A stretch of 64,000 bases of DNA. Source: Paraburkholderia largidicola (GTDB lineage: Bacteria; Pseudomonadota; Gammaproteobacteria; Burkholderiales; Burkholderiaceae). The translations under genes and the position numbers were made by a program. Position 1 is the first letter of the stretch, and every line of letters begins with the position of its first letter. The stretch lies in assembly GCF_013426895.1 (NCBI RefSeq), contig NZ_AP023177.1, positions 248,001-312,000 on the forward strand. Reading direction: 5' to 3'. This document shows, one piece after another, positions 17,869-26,974 of this stretch. Below the pieces are notes generated by a model, which worked only from the letters and a program-made list of their open reading frames with translations, made no database searches and was not told the origin of the DNA.

Positions 17869-18510
17869 TCACCAGTTCAGCAGCCGGGGCCCCAGCGCCA
17901 CGCCGGCAAGCGTGGGAATCAGCATGCCGAGGAGATACCAGACGGCCCAGAATGGCACACCCATCTCGGGGCAGTGGAAGCAGTAAGCAATCGCGGCAGT
18001 CGCTCCTGCCAGCAGGCCGCCTGCGGCGCCGGCCAGTCTGAGACCCATGGGTGCCAGACCGCGCATCGCCCAGAACACCGTGATGAACACCGGCACTGAA
18101 AGCAACGCGATATTACGTGGACATACGCGCCACGTATTGCCCATGACGAGCGGCAAGCGCGCATAGGGAGGGGTCAACCACAACAGGACGAGCGTCGCAA
18201 TCCACACGGCGAGCACGGGCGCAGCAAGCGCGGTCCACGCGCGACCTACCGCAACTCCTGGGCGGGATAGTCGCGCCGTCGCCAGCAACGCAGCGAGTGC
18301 GAGGCACAGAGGAAGAGCCAGCTTGATCCAGAACAGTGGCGTCTTCATCGCCACGCCGATATCGGGGCGAACGCCATAAACGATTGCCATGAGCACCGTG
18401 GAACCGACACCGCCGCATAACATCGCCCAGCTGAATCGCTTTGCCGACACGTTATGATCGATAGCGGGCACCCCCGTGGCCAGCAGTGAAACCAGATCTT
18501 CTGTCTTCAT
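17869..18510 (-). CDS. nrsF: NrsF-like anti-sigma factor (DUF1109)
   Basis: 213 residues with about six membrane helices, the DUF1109 architecture of NrsF, the membrane anti-sigma factor of Caulobacter SigF. It opens with [17 protein letters not shown], the cytosolic part that should hold the sigma factor. The cysteines in TWRVCPRN and YCFHCPEM are present; in the known family such cysteines are needed for metal sensing. The start overlaps the sigma gene stop by four bases. It presumably releases the sigma factor when heavy metal binds. Confidence 0.85.
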   Translation of the reverse strand: MKTEDLVSLLATGVPAIDHNVSAKRFSWAMLCGGVGSTVLMAIVYGVRPDIGVAMKTPLFWIKLALPLCLALAALLATARLSRPGVAVGRAWTALAAPVLAVWIATLVLLWLTPPYARLPLVMGNTWRVCPRNIALLSVPVFITVFWAMRGLAPMGLRLAGAAGGLLAGATAAIAYCFHCPEMGVPFWAVWYLLGMLIPTLAGVALGPRLLNW

Positions 18511-19079
18511 GATGCGCCTTGAAACTTTAGAGCCAATGCTTTCAAACCGCGGTGCACGCCAACCTTGACGGCCGACTCCGACAGGCCGGTGAGCTTTGCG
18601 GTTTCAGTCACCGACAACCCTTCCAGCTTGACGTGCAGAATCGGCAGACGCTGGCGGTCAGGCAACTGTTCGAGCAGTTTGCTTAGATCACGCCGGGCCT
18701 CTGCCGGTTCGACAGCGCAGGTGGCGAAGATCTCGAGCTCGTCGACCAGCGGCATGTGCAAGGCTTCCCGGCGCGATCGTGCGCGAAAAAAGTCCGCCAG
18801 TTTGTAGCGGGCGATCGCGTGCACCCAAGCCGTCAGCGGCTGGTCCGGACGGTATGTATGGCGTCCATTATGCACTGCCAGCAAAATCTCCTGGACCAGG
18901 TCCTCGACATCGTCCTGTAGATAGAAGAGACGCTTTCTCAGGAAGCCGCGCAGATGCCCGGTCAGGTCGCTGAGAAACGCCTGATAAGCCGCCCCGTTCC
19001 CATCCAGGCCCCGCACGAATAGAGCCTTCAGTCGCTCTTCGACGGGACTCGCCGGTCCATTTTCGGTAGTTCGGGTCAT
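18507..19079 (-). CDS. sigF: ECF RNA polymerase sigma factor (SigF/ECF16-like)
   Basis: 190 residues if started at 19079. Sigma region 2 is [10 protein letters not shown] through [16 protein letters not shown], with [15 protein letters not shown] and [10 protein letters not shown]; region 4 is [41 protein letters not shown]. It directs polymerase to stress promoters, very likely the TGTAACC-N16-CGAAYTA sites here. A copy of that promoter (19067-19096) lies over the ATG at 19079, so the transcript would begin near 19060. A GTG at 19016 with a GAAGG site is then the first usable start, yet similarity to the second copy extends upstream of it. The start is therefore unresolved. Confidence 0.85.
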   Translation of the reverse strand: MTRTTENGPASPVEERLKALFVRGLDGNGAAYQAFLSDLTGHLRGFLRKRLFYLQDDVEDLVQEILLAVHNGRHTYRPDQPLTAWVHAIARYKLADFFRARSRREALHMPLVDELEIFATCAVEPAEARRDLSKLLEQLPDRQRLPILHVKLEGLSVTETAKLTGLSESAVKVGVHRGLKALALKFQGAS

Positions 19080-19096
19080 TGCAGGTTCTGGTTACA
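19067..19096 (-). promoter_or_regulatory. ECF autoregulatory promoter
   Basis: Minus strand: TGTAACC at 19090-19096, 16-base spacer, CGAACTA at 19067-19073. It would let the sigma factor drive its own gene. The -10 element falls inside the longest reading frame of that gene. Confidence 0.7.
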
Positions 19097-19132
19097 GTTG
19101 GCACCAAATAAACGGCGTGAAAAACATGTACG

Positions 19133-20310
19133 GGAATCTCTGCAAAAGGTCCTGGCATTGCCGTGAGGGTTGACTATCCTGGAAGCAGGATAGTTAAGGG
19201 AGTGGCGTGATGACACAGCTTGGTCTTGGTCTGGATCTGTCAACGAAGCGTACCCGCAAACGCGAGTTTCTCGACGAGATGACTCGCGTGGTGCCGTGGC
19301 AGAAACTGATTGCTCTGATCGAGCCACACTATCCCAAAGGCAAGACTGGGCGCCCGCCGTTTCCCATCCAGACGATGCTGCGCATTCACTTCCTGCAGCA
19401 GTGGTTCAGTCTCTCGGACCCGGCGATGGAGGAGGCGCTACACGACATCCCGCTGTATCGGGAGTTCGCGCTGCTGGACACGGGCATAACGCGGCTGCCA
19501 GACGAGAGCACGATCCTGCGGTTCCGCCACCTGCTTGAGGCCAATGAACTGTCGACCAGAATACTGGCGACGGTCAACGAGATCCTGCAGGCGAAAGGCC
19601 TGATGCTCAAGGCGGGCTCAGCGGTCGATGCGACGTTGATTCCGGCACCCAATTCGACGAAGAAACCCGGCACGCGAGACCCGGAGATGCGTCAGACGCA
19701 AAAAGGCGGCAGCTGGTACTTCGGAATGAAGGCACATATCGGAGTCGATGTGGAGTCGGGGCTGGTGCATACCGTGAAGTGCACGCCGGCGAACGTTCAT
19801 GACATCACGGTGGCACATGAACTGTTGCATGGCAAAGAGAAGGTTGCGTTTGCCGATGCGGGCTATGTGGGCATCGAGAAGCGAGGCGAAACGGGTGCGG
19901 TCCAGTGGTACGTCGCGATGAGACCGAGCAAGCGAAACAAGCTGGACAAGAGAAAGCGGCTGGACAGGATATACAACAAAATCGAGCGGCTCAAGGCGGG
20001 CGTGAGAGCGAAGGTGGAGCACCCGTTTCGCGTACTGAAATGCCAGTTTGGATATCTGAAGGCGAGATATCGGGGACTGGCAAAGAACACGGCGCACATC
20101 GAAACGCAGTTCGCCCTGGCCAATCTGTGGATGGCGCGCAAGATGCTGTGAAGCGGCGCAACAACGGAAGAAAATGCGCCGCATGAGCACAGCGCCGGCC
20201 AGCAAAGATGCGACTGGTAGTGATTCAGCAACGTGAGGATGACGACGCGATCTTCACTCCAGGTGTTCGGTTAGAAGTCCAACGAAAAAAACGGGTTATT
20301 CAGACCTTCC
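19133..20310 (+). mobile_element. IS5-family insertion sequence
   Basis: A complete element of about 1178 bases. The ends are imperfect inverted repeats: GGAATCTCTGCAAAA at the left and, read inward from the right, GGAAGGTCTGAATAA. It is flanked by a four-base direct repeat TACG (19129-19132 and 20311-20314), the target duplication. It sits just upstream of the sigF promoter and has separated that operon from whatever lay to its right. Confidence 0.75.
19210..20151 (+). CDS. IS5-family transposase
   Basis: 313 residues. It has the IS5-type N terminus (a DUF772-like region with GRPPFPIQTMLRIHFLQQWFSLSD) and an intact DDE catalytic set: aspartate in VDATLIPAP, aspartate in FADAGYVG, and glutamate in VEHPFRVLKCQFGY. 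An AAGGGAG site precedes the ATG at 19210. The gene looks functional and fills the element. Confidence 0.92.
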   Translation: MTQLGLGLDLSTKRTRKREFLDEMTRVVPWQKLIALIEPHYPKGKTGRPPFPIQTMLRIHFLQQWFSLSDPAMEEALHDIPLYREFALLDTGITRLPDESTILRFRHLLEANELSTRILATVNEILQAKGLMLKAGSAVDATLIPAPNSTKKPGTRDPEMRQTQKGGSWYFGMKAHIGVDVESGLVHTVKCTPANVHDITVAHELLHGKEKVAFADAGYVGIEKRGETGAVQWYVAMRPSKRNKLDKRKRLDRIYNKIERLKAGVRAKVEHPFRVLKCQFGYLKARYRGLAKNTAHIETQFALANLWMARKML

Positions 20311-20361
20311 TACGCGGATAGCAGAGAAATGTTTCCCTCCTGGAGCCATGGTGCAAAAATC

Positions 20362-21042
20362 TCATGTCCGGCCTCCGGCGGCAGGTCCATCAAGAACCGG
20401 AAGCAGCTCGGCGGGATCGGGACGTTTCGTGAAGTCCGGACTCACCTCGGCGTAAGCGATGATGCCGTCCTGGTCGATGACGAACCTCGCCGGCATCGGC
20501 AGCGTCCACGAGGGGTCGTCGTTGAATGACGACAGGTCGGTCCCGAACGTGGTTAGATACAGCTCGACAAGATAGTCCGGCAACGGGACACGCAGTCCAT
20601 AGGCTGCCGAAAGTTCACCGCGTGGGTCTCCGAGTATCGGGAAACTGAGGCGGTTCTCAAGGATCGTCCTGCGGCTATTGACCCCGTTCTGCGGCGAAAT
20701 TGCCATCAGGCTCGCTCCACGGGCGACGATATCCGGCAGCGCCGCCTGCAGCGCCCGAAGCTCGAGATTGCAGTACGGGCTCCACACGCCGCGATAGAAC
20801 GTCAGTACCAGCGGGCCATCGGCAATCAGCTTGCGCGAACCGATCGGCCAGTGGCCTGGGTCCTTCATGACAAAACACGGCGCAACGTCGCCGACCTTTT
20901 TTGCTCGCTGAGCAAGGCCAGATTCGATCAGTTCGTCGGTCGCCCGCTGGAGCGTATCGACGACCGAACGGTGCACATTGCAAGGAGGTAGCCCGGACTC
21001 GAATGTCGCCTTGAAGGCATCGAGACGTTTCTGCAATGACAT
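20362..21042 (-). CDS. AhpC/TSA-family peroxiredoxin-like protein with altered active site
   Basis: 226 residues with a thioredoxin-fold peroxiredoxin core: LVLTFYRGVWSPYCNLELRALQ near residues 80-101, LMAISPQ and PILGDPRGELSAAYGL. In relatives the active-site loop is GGWCPYC, as in the paralogue at 47190; here the first cysteine is serine (VWSPYC), leaving one cysteine. It may still act as a one-cysteine enzyme, or have lost peroxidase activity. It lies beside the IS element with no ECF promoter found upstream. Confidence 0.82.
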   Translation of the reverse strand: MSLQKRLDAFKATFESGLPPCNVHRSVVDTLQRATDELIESGLAQRAKKVGDVAPCFVMKDPGHWPIGSRKLIADGPLVLTFYRGVWSPYCNLELRALQAALPDIVARGASLMAISPQNGVNSRRTILENRLSFPILGDPRGELSAAYGLRVPLPDYLVELYLTTFGTDLSSFNDDPSWTLPMPARFVIDQDGIIAYAEVSPDFTKRPDPAELLPVLDGPAAGGRT

Positions 21043-21297
21043 GACAGGGTTCTCCGGTTCGACGTGCGCCCACCGCTCGACCTAAGTGGGTACGTCGAAC
21101 GGCGAAACGGACACTTGCCTTCCCAACTATGGTCGGGACTCGGCCCGAAAGATGACACAAGATACAACCTGAATTTTTCCGCATCCCTCGTTTTTCCAAT
21201 GACGCTGGATACATCAGGATAGCGCCAACCGGGACAGATCCACACCTCCGCCATTGCTACCCTTGAGCGACCTGACGGAACGTTTGTTTCAGGAAGG

Positions 21298-21327
21298 TGT
21301 AACCCGATCGAGGTCCGCGTCGAACTA
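21298..21327 (+). promoter_or_regulatory. ECF (SigF-type) promoter before DUF1223-dsbD
   Basis: TGTAACC at 21298-21304, 16-base spacer, CGAACTA at 21321-21327. It drives the DUF1223 gene at 21490 and probably the DsbD-like gene that follows. Confidence 0.72.
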
Positions 21328-21489
21328 CCGTTGGACAGCGTCGGAAAGCGCTGCGAGACAGGTGTGATGCGCCCCGATCACGCTTAATTTCAATGACACA
21401 GCTGGAGATATGGATAAGGCTATTCGGGCTGTCATATCGCCTGCTCCACCGCGACCAATGCATCAATGATTCTCACCAGGAGTCAACTC

Positions 21490-22182
21490 ATGCTATCCCG
21501 TCTGCTTGCTTCCGTTTCACTGCTTGTCGCCCTCCCCGTCGCCGCGGCAACGCCCCGACCGGTGGTTGTCGAACTTTTCACGTCCGAAGGCTGTTCATCC
21601 TGTCCGCCGGCTGACGCCTATCTGTCGGAGTTAAGTCAGCAGCGGAGCGACATTCTCCCTTTGGCTTTTCACGTCACCTACTGGAACAGCCTCGGATGGA
21701 AAGACCCTTTTTCCCTCGATATCGCCACTCAACGTCAAGCTGAATACGGGCGACGCTTCGGCGACGGCTCCTACACGCCCGAAATGGTCGTCGACGGAAC
21801 AACGGGCTTCGTGGGTTCAGACCGCTCGTCCGCCGAGGCCGCGATTCAGAAAGCGAAGACCGCGGATTCAACGTCCGCGCCGCTGTCCGCGGTGCGCAAG
21901 GGCAGCGCCATTACGGTTTCGGTCGGAGCCGGCTCCGGAAGCGCGCAGGTGATTCTGGTGGGTTACGACGCGCAGCACATGACCGCCGTCGGGCGTGGCG
22001 AAAACGGCGGGCGAACGTTGAAGGAGTCCAACATCGTTCGCTCGTTCGAGCCGATTGGTCAATGGACCGGCAAACCGGCTATGTTCACCCCCCGGGTCCC
22101 TGCGGGTGAGAAGACCGCAGTTTTGCTCGAGGCACCGGACGGACACATTGTCGGCGCTGCCCGCGTGACAGATGAGCCGTAG
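21490..22182 (+). CDS. Periplasmic DUF1223 thioredoxin-like protein
   Basis: 230 residues. Signal peptide MLSRLLASVSLLVALPVAAAT, then the DUF1223 thioredoxin-fold motif VVELFTSEGCSSCPPADAYL with a redox-type CxxC. An AGGAG site six bases upstream selects the ATG at 21490 over the one at 21466. DUF1223 proteins are exported and commonly accompany thiol-redox or metal-stress genes. The next gene is a DsbD/ScsB-type electron carrier, a plausible reductant for this CxxC. Function otherwise unknown. Confidence 0.82.
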   Translation: MLSRLLASVSLLVALPVAAATPRPVVVELFTSEGCSSCPPADAYLSELSQQRSDILPLAFHVTYWNSLGWKDPFSLDIATQRQAEYGRRFGDGSYTPEMVVDGTTGFVGSDRSSAEAAIQKAKTADSTSAPLSAVRKGSAITVSVGAGSGSAQVILVGYDAQHMTAVGRGENGGRTLKESNIVRSFEPIGQWTGKPAMFTPRVPAGEKTAVLLEAPDGHIVGAARVTDEP

Positions 22183-22259
22183 CATGTGCTCCCTCCGTCT
22201 CGATGGGACGCCTTGTGAAAACCCGACCTACTTACAATCTTCTCGGTGAGGAACAAGCG

Positions 22260-24362
22260 ATGCCCCGATTCACTCGCATTGGCGCCTTCTTTGTCCTCGT
22301 CGCAACGCTTCTTCTTGCTTCATCGTTCGAGGCTCGTGCGGCGTCCTCGAATTGGGCCGGCGATCAGCGCGCCAGTGTGCGCATCATCACGGCAACCAAC
22401 GGCGTACCAGGGAACACGCTGCAGATAGGCGTCGAGTTCCGCTATCCGGACGGCTGGCATGGTTACTGGCGCACACCCGGCGATGCCGGCATCGCGCCGA
22501 TTTTCGACTGGTCGCGGTCCCGGAATGTCGCATCGGCATCCGTGTCCTGGCCGGCGCCGTCCCGCCTCGTTATCTCGGGTCTGCAAAACAGTGTCTATAC
22601 GGGCGATTGGATTCTGCCGGTGAGCCTTACGCTGGATCATCCGCACGAGGCGACCCGCATTGCGCTGACGCTCGACTACGCGAGTTGCGCGAATGTTTGC
22701 GTGCCCGAACATGCGGAGGTGGCGCTCACCTTGCCACTGGGCACGGACGCACCATCAAGCGAAGCCGCAGCTATCGCCGCAGCGGTGCAAAGGGTGCCGC
22801 AGACGCCCGCAGAGGCCGGAATCGACGTGGTGCATAGCACGCTGGAGCAAACCTCCGCCGGTCGGCGCCTGAAGGTCGATCTGCGTAGCGAGGGCAGCCC
22901 GTTTCGGTCGCCCGACCTGTTCGTCGAAGGAGCCGAGGCCGGTCTGCCCGCAGCGCCACAGGTACACCTATCAAATCGCGGCCACCGGGCAGCACTGAAA
23001 GTCGAACTGCCGTCTGCCGCTGCAGCGAAAGAGCCGTTGCGCCTGACCGTGGTGGACGGATCCAGAGCGGCCGAATTCACGGCCGCATCAGTCGTCCCCG
23101 CGGGAGTCGACGACCACGGCATCGTCGTCATTCTGTGCTTGGCGCTGCTTGGCGGCCTGATTCTGAACTTCATGCCATGTGTGTTGCCCGTTCTTTCAAT
23201 CAAGGTTTTCTCGGTAGCGAAAGCCGCAGGCACCGAACGCAAAACGGCCACGCGGGTGGCGCTCGCGACGGCCCTTGGAATCGTCACTTCGTTCGGATTG
23301 CTTGCCGCGGTGTTGTCCATCCTTAAACTCGCGGGGGCGTCGCTCGGATGGGGCATACAGTTCCAGCAACCGTGGTTCCTCGCAGGCATGGCCGTCGTCA
23401 CAACGTTGTTTGCGGCAAGCTTCTTTGACTGGCTCCCGATCAGCCTTCCGCCAATCCTTTCCGGAGGTGCGAGCAGTGCAACCAGTCGGGGGCCGCTTGT
23501 CGAGGCGTTCGTCGGCGGCATGCTTTCTACGCTTCTTGCCACACCGTGCTCGGCTCCGCTCGTCGGCACCGTGGTCGGCTTTGCGTTGGCACGCAGTCCG
23601 TTCGAGATTACGGCGGTGCTTCTCGCACTTGGGGTAGGAATGGCGCTCCCATTCCTGACATTGGCGCTCGCGCCGTCGCTTGCGACGCGGCTTCCGCGCC
23701 CGGGCCAGTGGATGATCCAGTTGCGCAAGATTATGGGACTACTGCTGCTGACGACTTCAATCTGGCTGATCGCATCGTTATGGAATATTGCGGGTATGGC
23801 CGTCGCGTCACTCGTCAGTATTGTGCTGATCGTCATGCTCGCAGTGCGTGCCGCCGTGACCCGATGGGGAGGCCTGCTGACCACCCGATGGTCAGGCGCA
23901 GCGACCGCGCTCCTTGCTTGCTGCGCCATTGCAATTTCCTCGCTTACCTCGCCCGGCGCAGGAGACCGAAGCGCTCCGCTGACCGAATGGCAGGCGTTCG
24001 ATCCGAACGCAATCAACACGCTGATCGCCAGCGGCAAGACTGTGCTCGTCGACGTAACGGCGAGCTGGTGTCTCACCTGCAAGGTCAATGAGCTATCCGT
24101 TCTGGACACGGCTGCTGTGCGCACCCGGCTCAGACAGGACAATATCGTGCGCATGCGAGCCGACTGGAGCCGGTATAACCCCGGAGTGCTCGCCTACATT
24201 CAGGCTTTCGGTCGTTTCGGCATTCCGCTCGACGTCGTATATGGGCCTCGCATCCCACAAGGGCAATTGCTGCCCGAGATCTTGCAAACTTCGACGCTCT
24301 TCCATGCGCTCGACAACGCCACGCCCGCCAAAACAGCGAAGAGCAATTCATCCGCCGGTTGA
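22260..24362 (+). CDS. DsbD/ScsB-type thiol:disulfide interchange protein
   Basis: 700 residues: signal peptide, periplasmic domain with a cysteine pair (CANVC, about 140-144), a membrane core of about eight helices with LNFMPCVLPVLSIK and TPCSAPLVG cysteines, and a C-terminal thioredoxin domain with WCLTC (about residue 604). Such proteins carry electrons from cytoplasmic thioredoxin to periplasmic partners; the ScsB branch is tied to copper resistance. The start at 22260 has a GAGGAA site; the 22203 start lacks one. It follows the DUF1223 gene by 77 bases and is probably cotranscribed from the ECF promoter. Confidence 0.87.
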   Translation: MPRFTRIGAFFVLVATLLLASSFEARAASSNWAGDQRASVRIITATNGVPGNTLQIGVEFRYPDGWHGYWRTPGDAGIAPIFDWSRSRNVASASVSWPAPSRLVISGLQNSVYTGDWILPVSLTLDHPHEATRIALTLDYASCANVCVPEHAEVALTLPLGTDAPSSEAAAIAAAVQRVPQTPAEAGIDVVHSTLEQTSAGRRLKVDLRSEGSPFRSPDLFVEGAEAGLPAAPQVHLSNRGHRAALKVELPSAAAAKEPLRLTVVDGSRAAEFTAASVVPAGVDDHGIVVILCLALLGGLILNFMPCVLPVLSIKVFSVAKAAGTERKTATRVALATALGIVTSFGLLAAVLSILKLAGASLGWGIQFQQPWFLAGMAVVTTLFAASFFDWLPISLPPILSGGASSATSRGPLVEAFVGGMLSTLLATPCSAPLVGTVVGFALARSPFEITAVLLALGVGMALPFLTLALAPSLATRLPRPGQWMIQLRKIMGLLLLTTSIWLIASLWNIAGMAVASLVSIVLIVMLAVRAAVTRWGGLLTTRWSGAATALLACCAIAISSLTSPGAGDRSAPLTEWQAFDPNAINTLIASGKTVLVDVTASWCLTCKVNELSVLDTAAVRTRLRQDNIVRMRADWSRYNPGVLAYIQAFGRFGIPLDVVYGPRIPQGQLLPEILQTSTLFHALDNATPAKTAKSNSSAG

Positions 24363-24444
24363 CATGACACGATTTCTTTAGATGAGCGCAAGTCAGTACC
24401 CGGTTGGGAACCGCATCGCCGTCGCAAATAAATACTCTCTCTCG

Positions 24445-24474
24445 TGTAACCCGAAGCACTTTCTGGACGAATTC
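24445..24474 (+). promoter_or_regulatory. ECF (SigF-type) promoter before the HD-GYP gene
   Basis: TGTAACC at 24445-24451, 16-base spacer, CGAATTC at 24468-24474 (last base departs from consensus). It directly precedes the HD-GYP gene. Confidence 0.65.
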
Positions 24475-24593
24475 AAGGGGTGAAGTCGTACCGGCATAAC
24501 AAGTCGACCGCACCGAACAAACTGGACAGTCCGTCTTTTTGCAGCGGCTTACCGTTTGCCAGAAATGGCCCCGAGAAATACTTCATTGCGACC

Positions 24594-25484
24594 ATGACTC
24601 CAAAAACGATGTTCAGCCTCGCCTCACGTCTCTTCGGCCAGACGGGACCGGTACACAGTGCGGATCAACCGGTCCTTGATAGTCTGCTCGCCCTCGCGTG
24701 GGTGGTAGAGGCCCGCGACCCATATACCGGCGGCCATTTGTGGCGAGTCTCCCGTTATGCGAGTCTACTGGCACGACGGATTGGTCTTTCGGATCGCGAG
24801 GTGGCGCACGTCTCGGTGGGTGGCTTCCTGCACGATCTGGGCAAAATCGCTGTTCCAGATTCTGTCCTGCTCAAAACCGAGCGTTTGACCGACGCGGAGT
24901 ATGCCGTCATCAAAACGCACCCTGAGGTAGGCAAACGACTGCTTGCGAAGCATCCTTTCGGCGAACGCGTTGCGGACGCCGTTTACGCCCATCACGAGCG
25001 ACCCGACGGTAAAGGTTATCCGTTAGGCCTAGCTGGCAAAGAGATCACCCCCATGGCTGCAATCATCGGCATCTGCGACACCTTTGACGCCATGACCAGC
25101 ACACGCCCGTACCGTAAGGCAATGCCGATCGACGATGCCTTTGCTGTCATACGCGACAATCTCGGCACGCAGTTCAATCGCGAATATGGGGAAATGTTTC
25201 TGAAGCTGGGTGGTAGCGTCAACCTGTACCACATCGCAGGCCATAGCGATGAAGGGATACCACTTCAGCAGTGCCAGACATGCGGTCCAACCGTTGTCGT
25301 CAGAGCGGATACTCCAGAGGATAGCGAAGTATATTGTCCAGCATGCACATCAGGCTACCGATTCAAAGGTCTGTTTTCCGCCATGCTACCGACGGGAAAC
25401 AAGGCGAGTGCCGCCAACCTCGCTCCCTCACCAGACCTGGCACTCATTGCGCGCGTTACCGGTCAGCTACACACGCTGTCATGA
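24594..25484 (+). CDS. HD-GYP domain protein, probable cyclic-di-GMP phosphodiesterase
   Basis: 296 residues from the ATG at 24594; the open frame begins with a GTG at 24480, just six bases after the promoter's -10 element, too close for a normal leader. The HD-GYP signature is full: GGHLWRVSRYASLLA, HDLGKIAVPDSVL, HHERPDGKGYP and ICDTFDAMTSTRPYRKA. The tail carries cysteines in QCQTCGP and CPACTSGYRF, which look like a zinc ribbon. It should lower cyclic-di-GMP and so link the metal/thiol stress response to motility or biofilm. No sensor domain is visible. Confidence 0.82.
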   Translation: MTPKTMFSLASRLFGQTGPVHSADQPVLDSLLALAWVVEARDPYTGGHLWRVSRYASLLARRIGLSDREVAHVSVGGFLHDLGKIAVPDSVLLKTERLTDAEYAVIKTHPEVGKRLLAKHPFGERVADAVYAHHERPDGKGYPLGLAGKEITPMAAIIGICDTFDAMTSTRPYRKAMPIDDAFAVIRDNLGTQFNREYGEMFLKLGGSVNLYHIAGHSDEGIPLQQCQTCGPTVVVRADTPEDSEVYCPACTSGYRFKGLFSAMLPTGNKASAANLAPSPDLALIARVTGQLHTLS

Positions 25485-25569
25485 CACCGCATGTCTCGCG
25501 AGCCATGCGAACGCAGCGTTGCTGAGTCGCGGCAGCCGTACCCTGCGCCGTAGTGCCGCCGCCCTGTTC

Positions 25570-26301
25570 TCATAAGGATGTTGTCAGAGTAGTGAGCCAG
25601 GCTGGACTGACGGACAGGAGAAGGGTCTCCAACTGGCGGTCGGCGCCGGTGATGACGATCGTCCCCATGACAACGAAAAGTGCACCGAGCGTCCAGCGGG
25701 CCGTCTTGCCCCACGCGGCAAGCGTGCCTCGCACCTTCATCAGCGAAACTCTCGAGATCGTTCCGAGCAGGACGAGTGGCATTGCCGCACCCAAGCCGAA
25801 CAGTGCCATCACGATGGCGATATGTCCGAGGTCCTGACCTTGTGCCGCCAGCGACGTTGCCGCACCCAGCGTCGGCCCGACACAGGGGGTCCAGACGAAC
25901 CCCAGCAACAGCCCGATCATCGTCTGCCCGAGCAATCCGTTGCCTTTCACATCGTCGAGCACCTGCTGGCCCGTCGCACCGACGACGGAACTGAGCCGGG
26001 AGAAAACCCTTTGAAGGGTGCCCGATAACATGACAAGACCGAAAAACACCATCAGGCTCGCAGCCCAACGTCGAAGAATCTCGGGGTCCAGTCCAACTGA
26101 TGCTCCAAGGGTAGCGAGAAAGATACCGACGCCCGCAAACGAAATGGCCAAACCAGTTGCCAGCGCAATGACGCCGAATCGATGTTTAGCCAGCGCTGAC
26201 GTCGCGAGTATCGGGAGTAGCGGCAGGACACAAGGGGACAACACCGATGCCGACCCGGCGACAAGACTCAACCCATACGTTGCAGCGGTGAATTGCATCA
26301 C
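25570..26301 (-). CDS. ccdA: CcdA-type cytochrome c biogenesis/thiol-disulfide transporter
   Basis: 243 residues, about six membrane helices, with the CcdA/DsbD-beta cysteine motifs SVLSPCVLPLLPIL and WTPCVGPTLGAA. It moves reducing equivalents across the inner membrane to a periplasmic thioredoxin. Its start overlaps the stop of the thioredoxin gene by four bases, so that protein is the obvious partner. Both are driven by the ECF promoter at 26742-26771. Confidence 0.87.
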   Translation of the reverse strand: MMQFTAATYGLSLVAGSASVLSPCVLPLLPILATSALAKHRFGVIALATGLAISFAGVGIFLATLGASVGLDPEILRRWAASLMVFFGLVMLSGTLQRVFSRLSSVVGATGQQVLDDVKGNGLLGQTMIGLLLGFVWTPCVGPTLGAATSLAAQGQDLGHIAIVMALFGLGAAMPLVLLGTISRVSLMKVRGTLAAWGKTARWTLGALFVVMGTIVITGADRQLETLLLSVSPAWLTTLTTSL

Positions 26302-26687
26302 AGGGCCTGTTCAAACACGGCCCGGATGGTGGCCTCCTGGGTCTGCCCCGTCGAACGCGCGACTTCGTGGCCGTCCTTGAAGACAACGAAGGTCGACTGC
26401 TGGGTTACCTTGAGTTCTCTTTTCAGTTTCGCTTCCGCATCATAGTCTGCTATGAAAATCGTCACCTGCTTCAGCTTGGGGTCAGCTGACAGACGGTCGA
26501 CGATCGGTTTTTGAACCCGGCATGTCGGACACCAGCTTGCATGCAGATAGACAACCGCGGGCCGGCCCGATGAGACGGTCTGATCGAAGCTTGCCTGAGT
26601 GAATGGCACTTCACCCGCGAACGTAGCGGCTGACGCCGCCAGCAACGCTGCGCCTACGATGTGCTTAACGAATCGTATCCGGTTCAT
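26298..26687 (-). CDS. Exported thioredoxin-fold protein
   Basis: 129 residues with an N-terminal signal segment (ending near TFAGEVP) and thioredoxin active site VYLHASWCPTCRVQKPI (about residues 48-64). Likely a periplasmic reductant or disulfide carrier fed by the CcdA protein encoded immediately downstream. It starts about 55 bases after the -10 element of an ECF promoter, so it belongs to the same regulon as the DsbD-like gene. Confidence 0.85.
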   Translation of the reverse strand: MNRIRFVKHIVGAALLAASAATFAGEVPFTQASFDQTVSSGRPAVVYLHASWCPTCRVQKPIVDRLSADPKLKQVTIFIADYDAEAKLKRELKVTQQSTFVVFKDGHEVARSTGQTQEATIRAVFEQAL

Positions 26688-26741
26688 GATTGGACCCTTT
26701 TGGCGGTTGGGAAAGACGGGAAACAGTCAATGCTCCACCCC

Positions 26742-26771
26742 TAGTTCGGATATTTGGCAATATCGGTTACA
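26742..26771 (-). promoter_or_regulatory. ECF (SigF-type) promoter of thioredoxin-ccdA
   Basis: Minus strand: TGTAACC at 26765-26771, 16-base spacer, CGAACTA at 26742-26748. It is back to back with a second such promoter at 26862-26891. Confidence 0.75.
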
Positions 26772-26861
26772 GCGCCGCTCAAATCTGCTGCGCGCCTGTT
26801 CGCAGTTCCCGATGGGGCATGCATGCGTCCGGTGAAGCGGCGGTCCATTTCGCATTCTCGA

Positions 26862-26891
26862 TGTAACCGAAGCGGGCTTCAGATCGAACTA
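26862..26891 (+). promoter_or_regulatory. ECF (SigF-type) promoter of the YkgJ-like gene
   Basis: TGTAACC at 26862-26868, 16-base spacer, CGAACTA at 26885-26891, about 85 bases before the start at 26975. Confidence 0.75.
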
Positions 26892-26974
26892 AGGGATTAG
26901 CGATTGCGGCCGAAGTTGGGCCGCCTTTCATTACCCTTTGTGTTTCGGTGTTTTTTCTGGAACCCGAGATCGAC

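Noticed and set aside
22203..22260. Upstream ATG for the DsbD-like protein
   Set aside because: Adds residues before a good signal peptide; the ATG at 22260 has a GAGGAA site.
22676..24154. 492-residue open frame opposite the DsbD-like gene
   Set aside because: Ser/Thr/Ala-rich shadow frame; the plus strand encodes complete cysteine motifs of DsbD.
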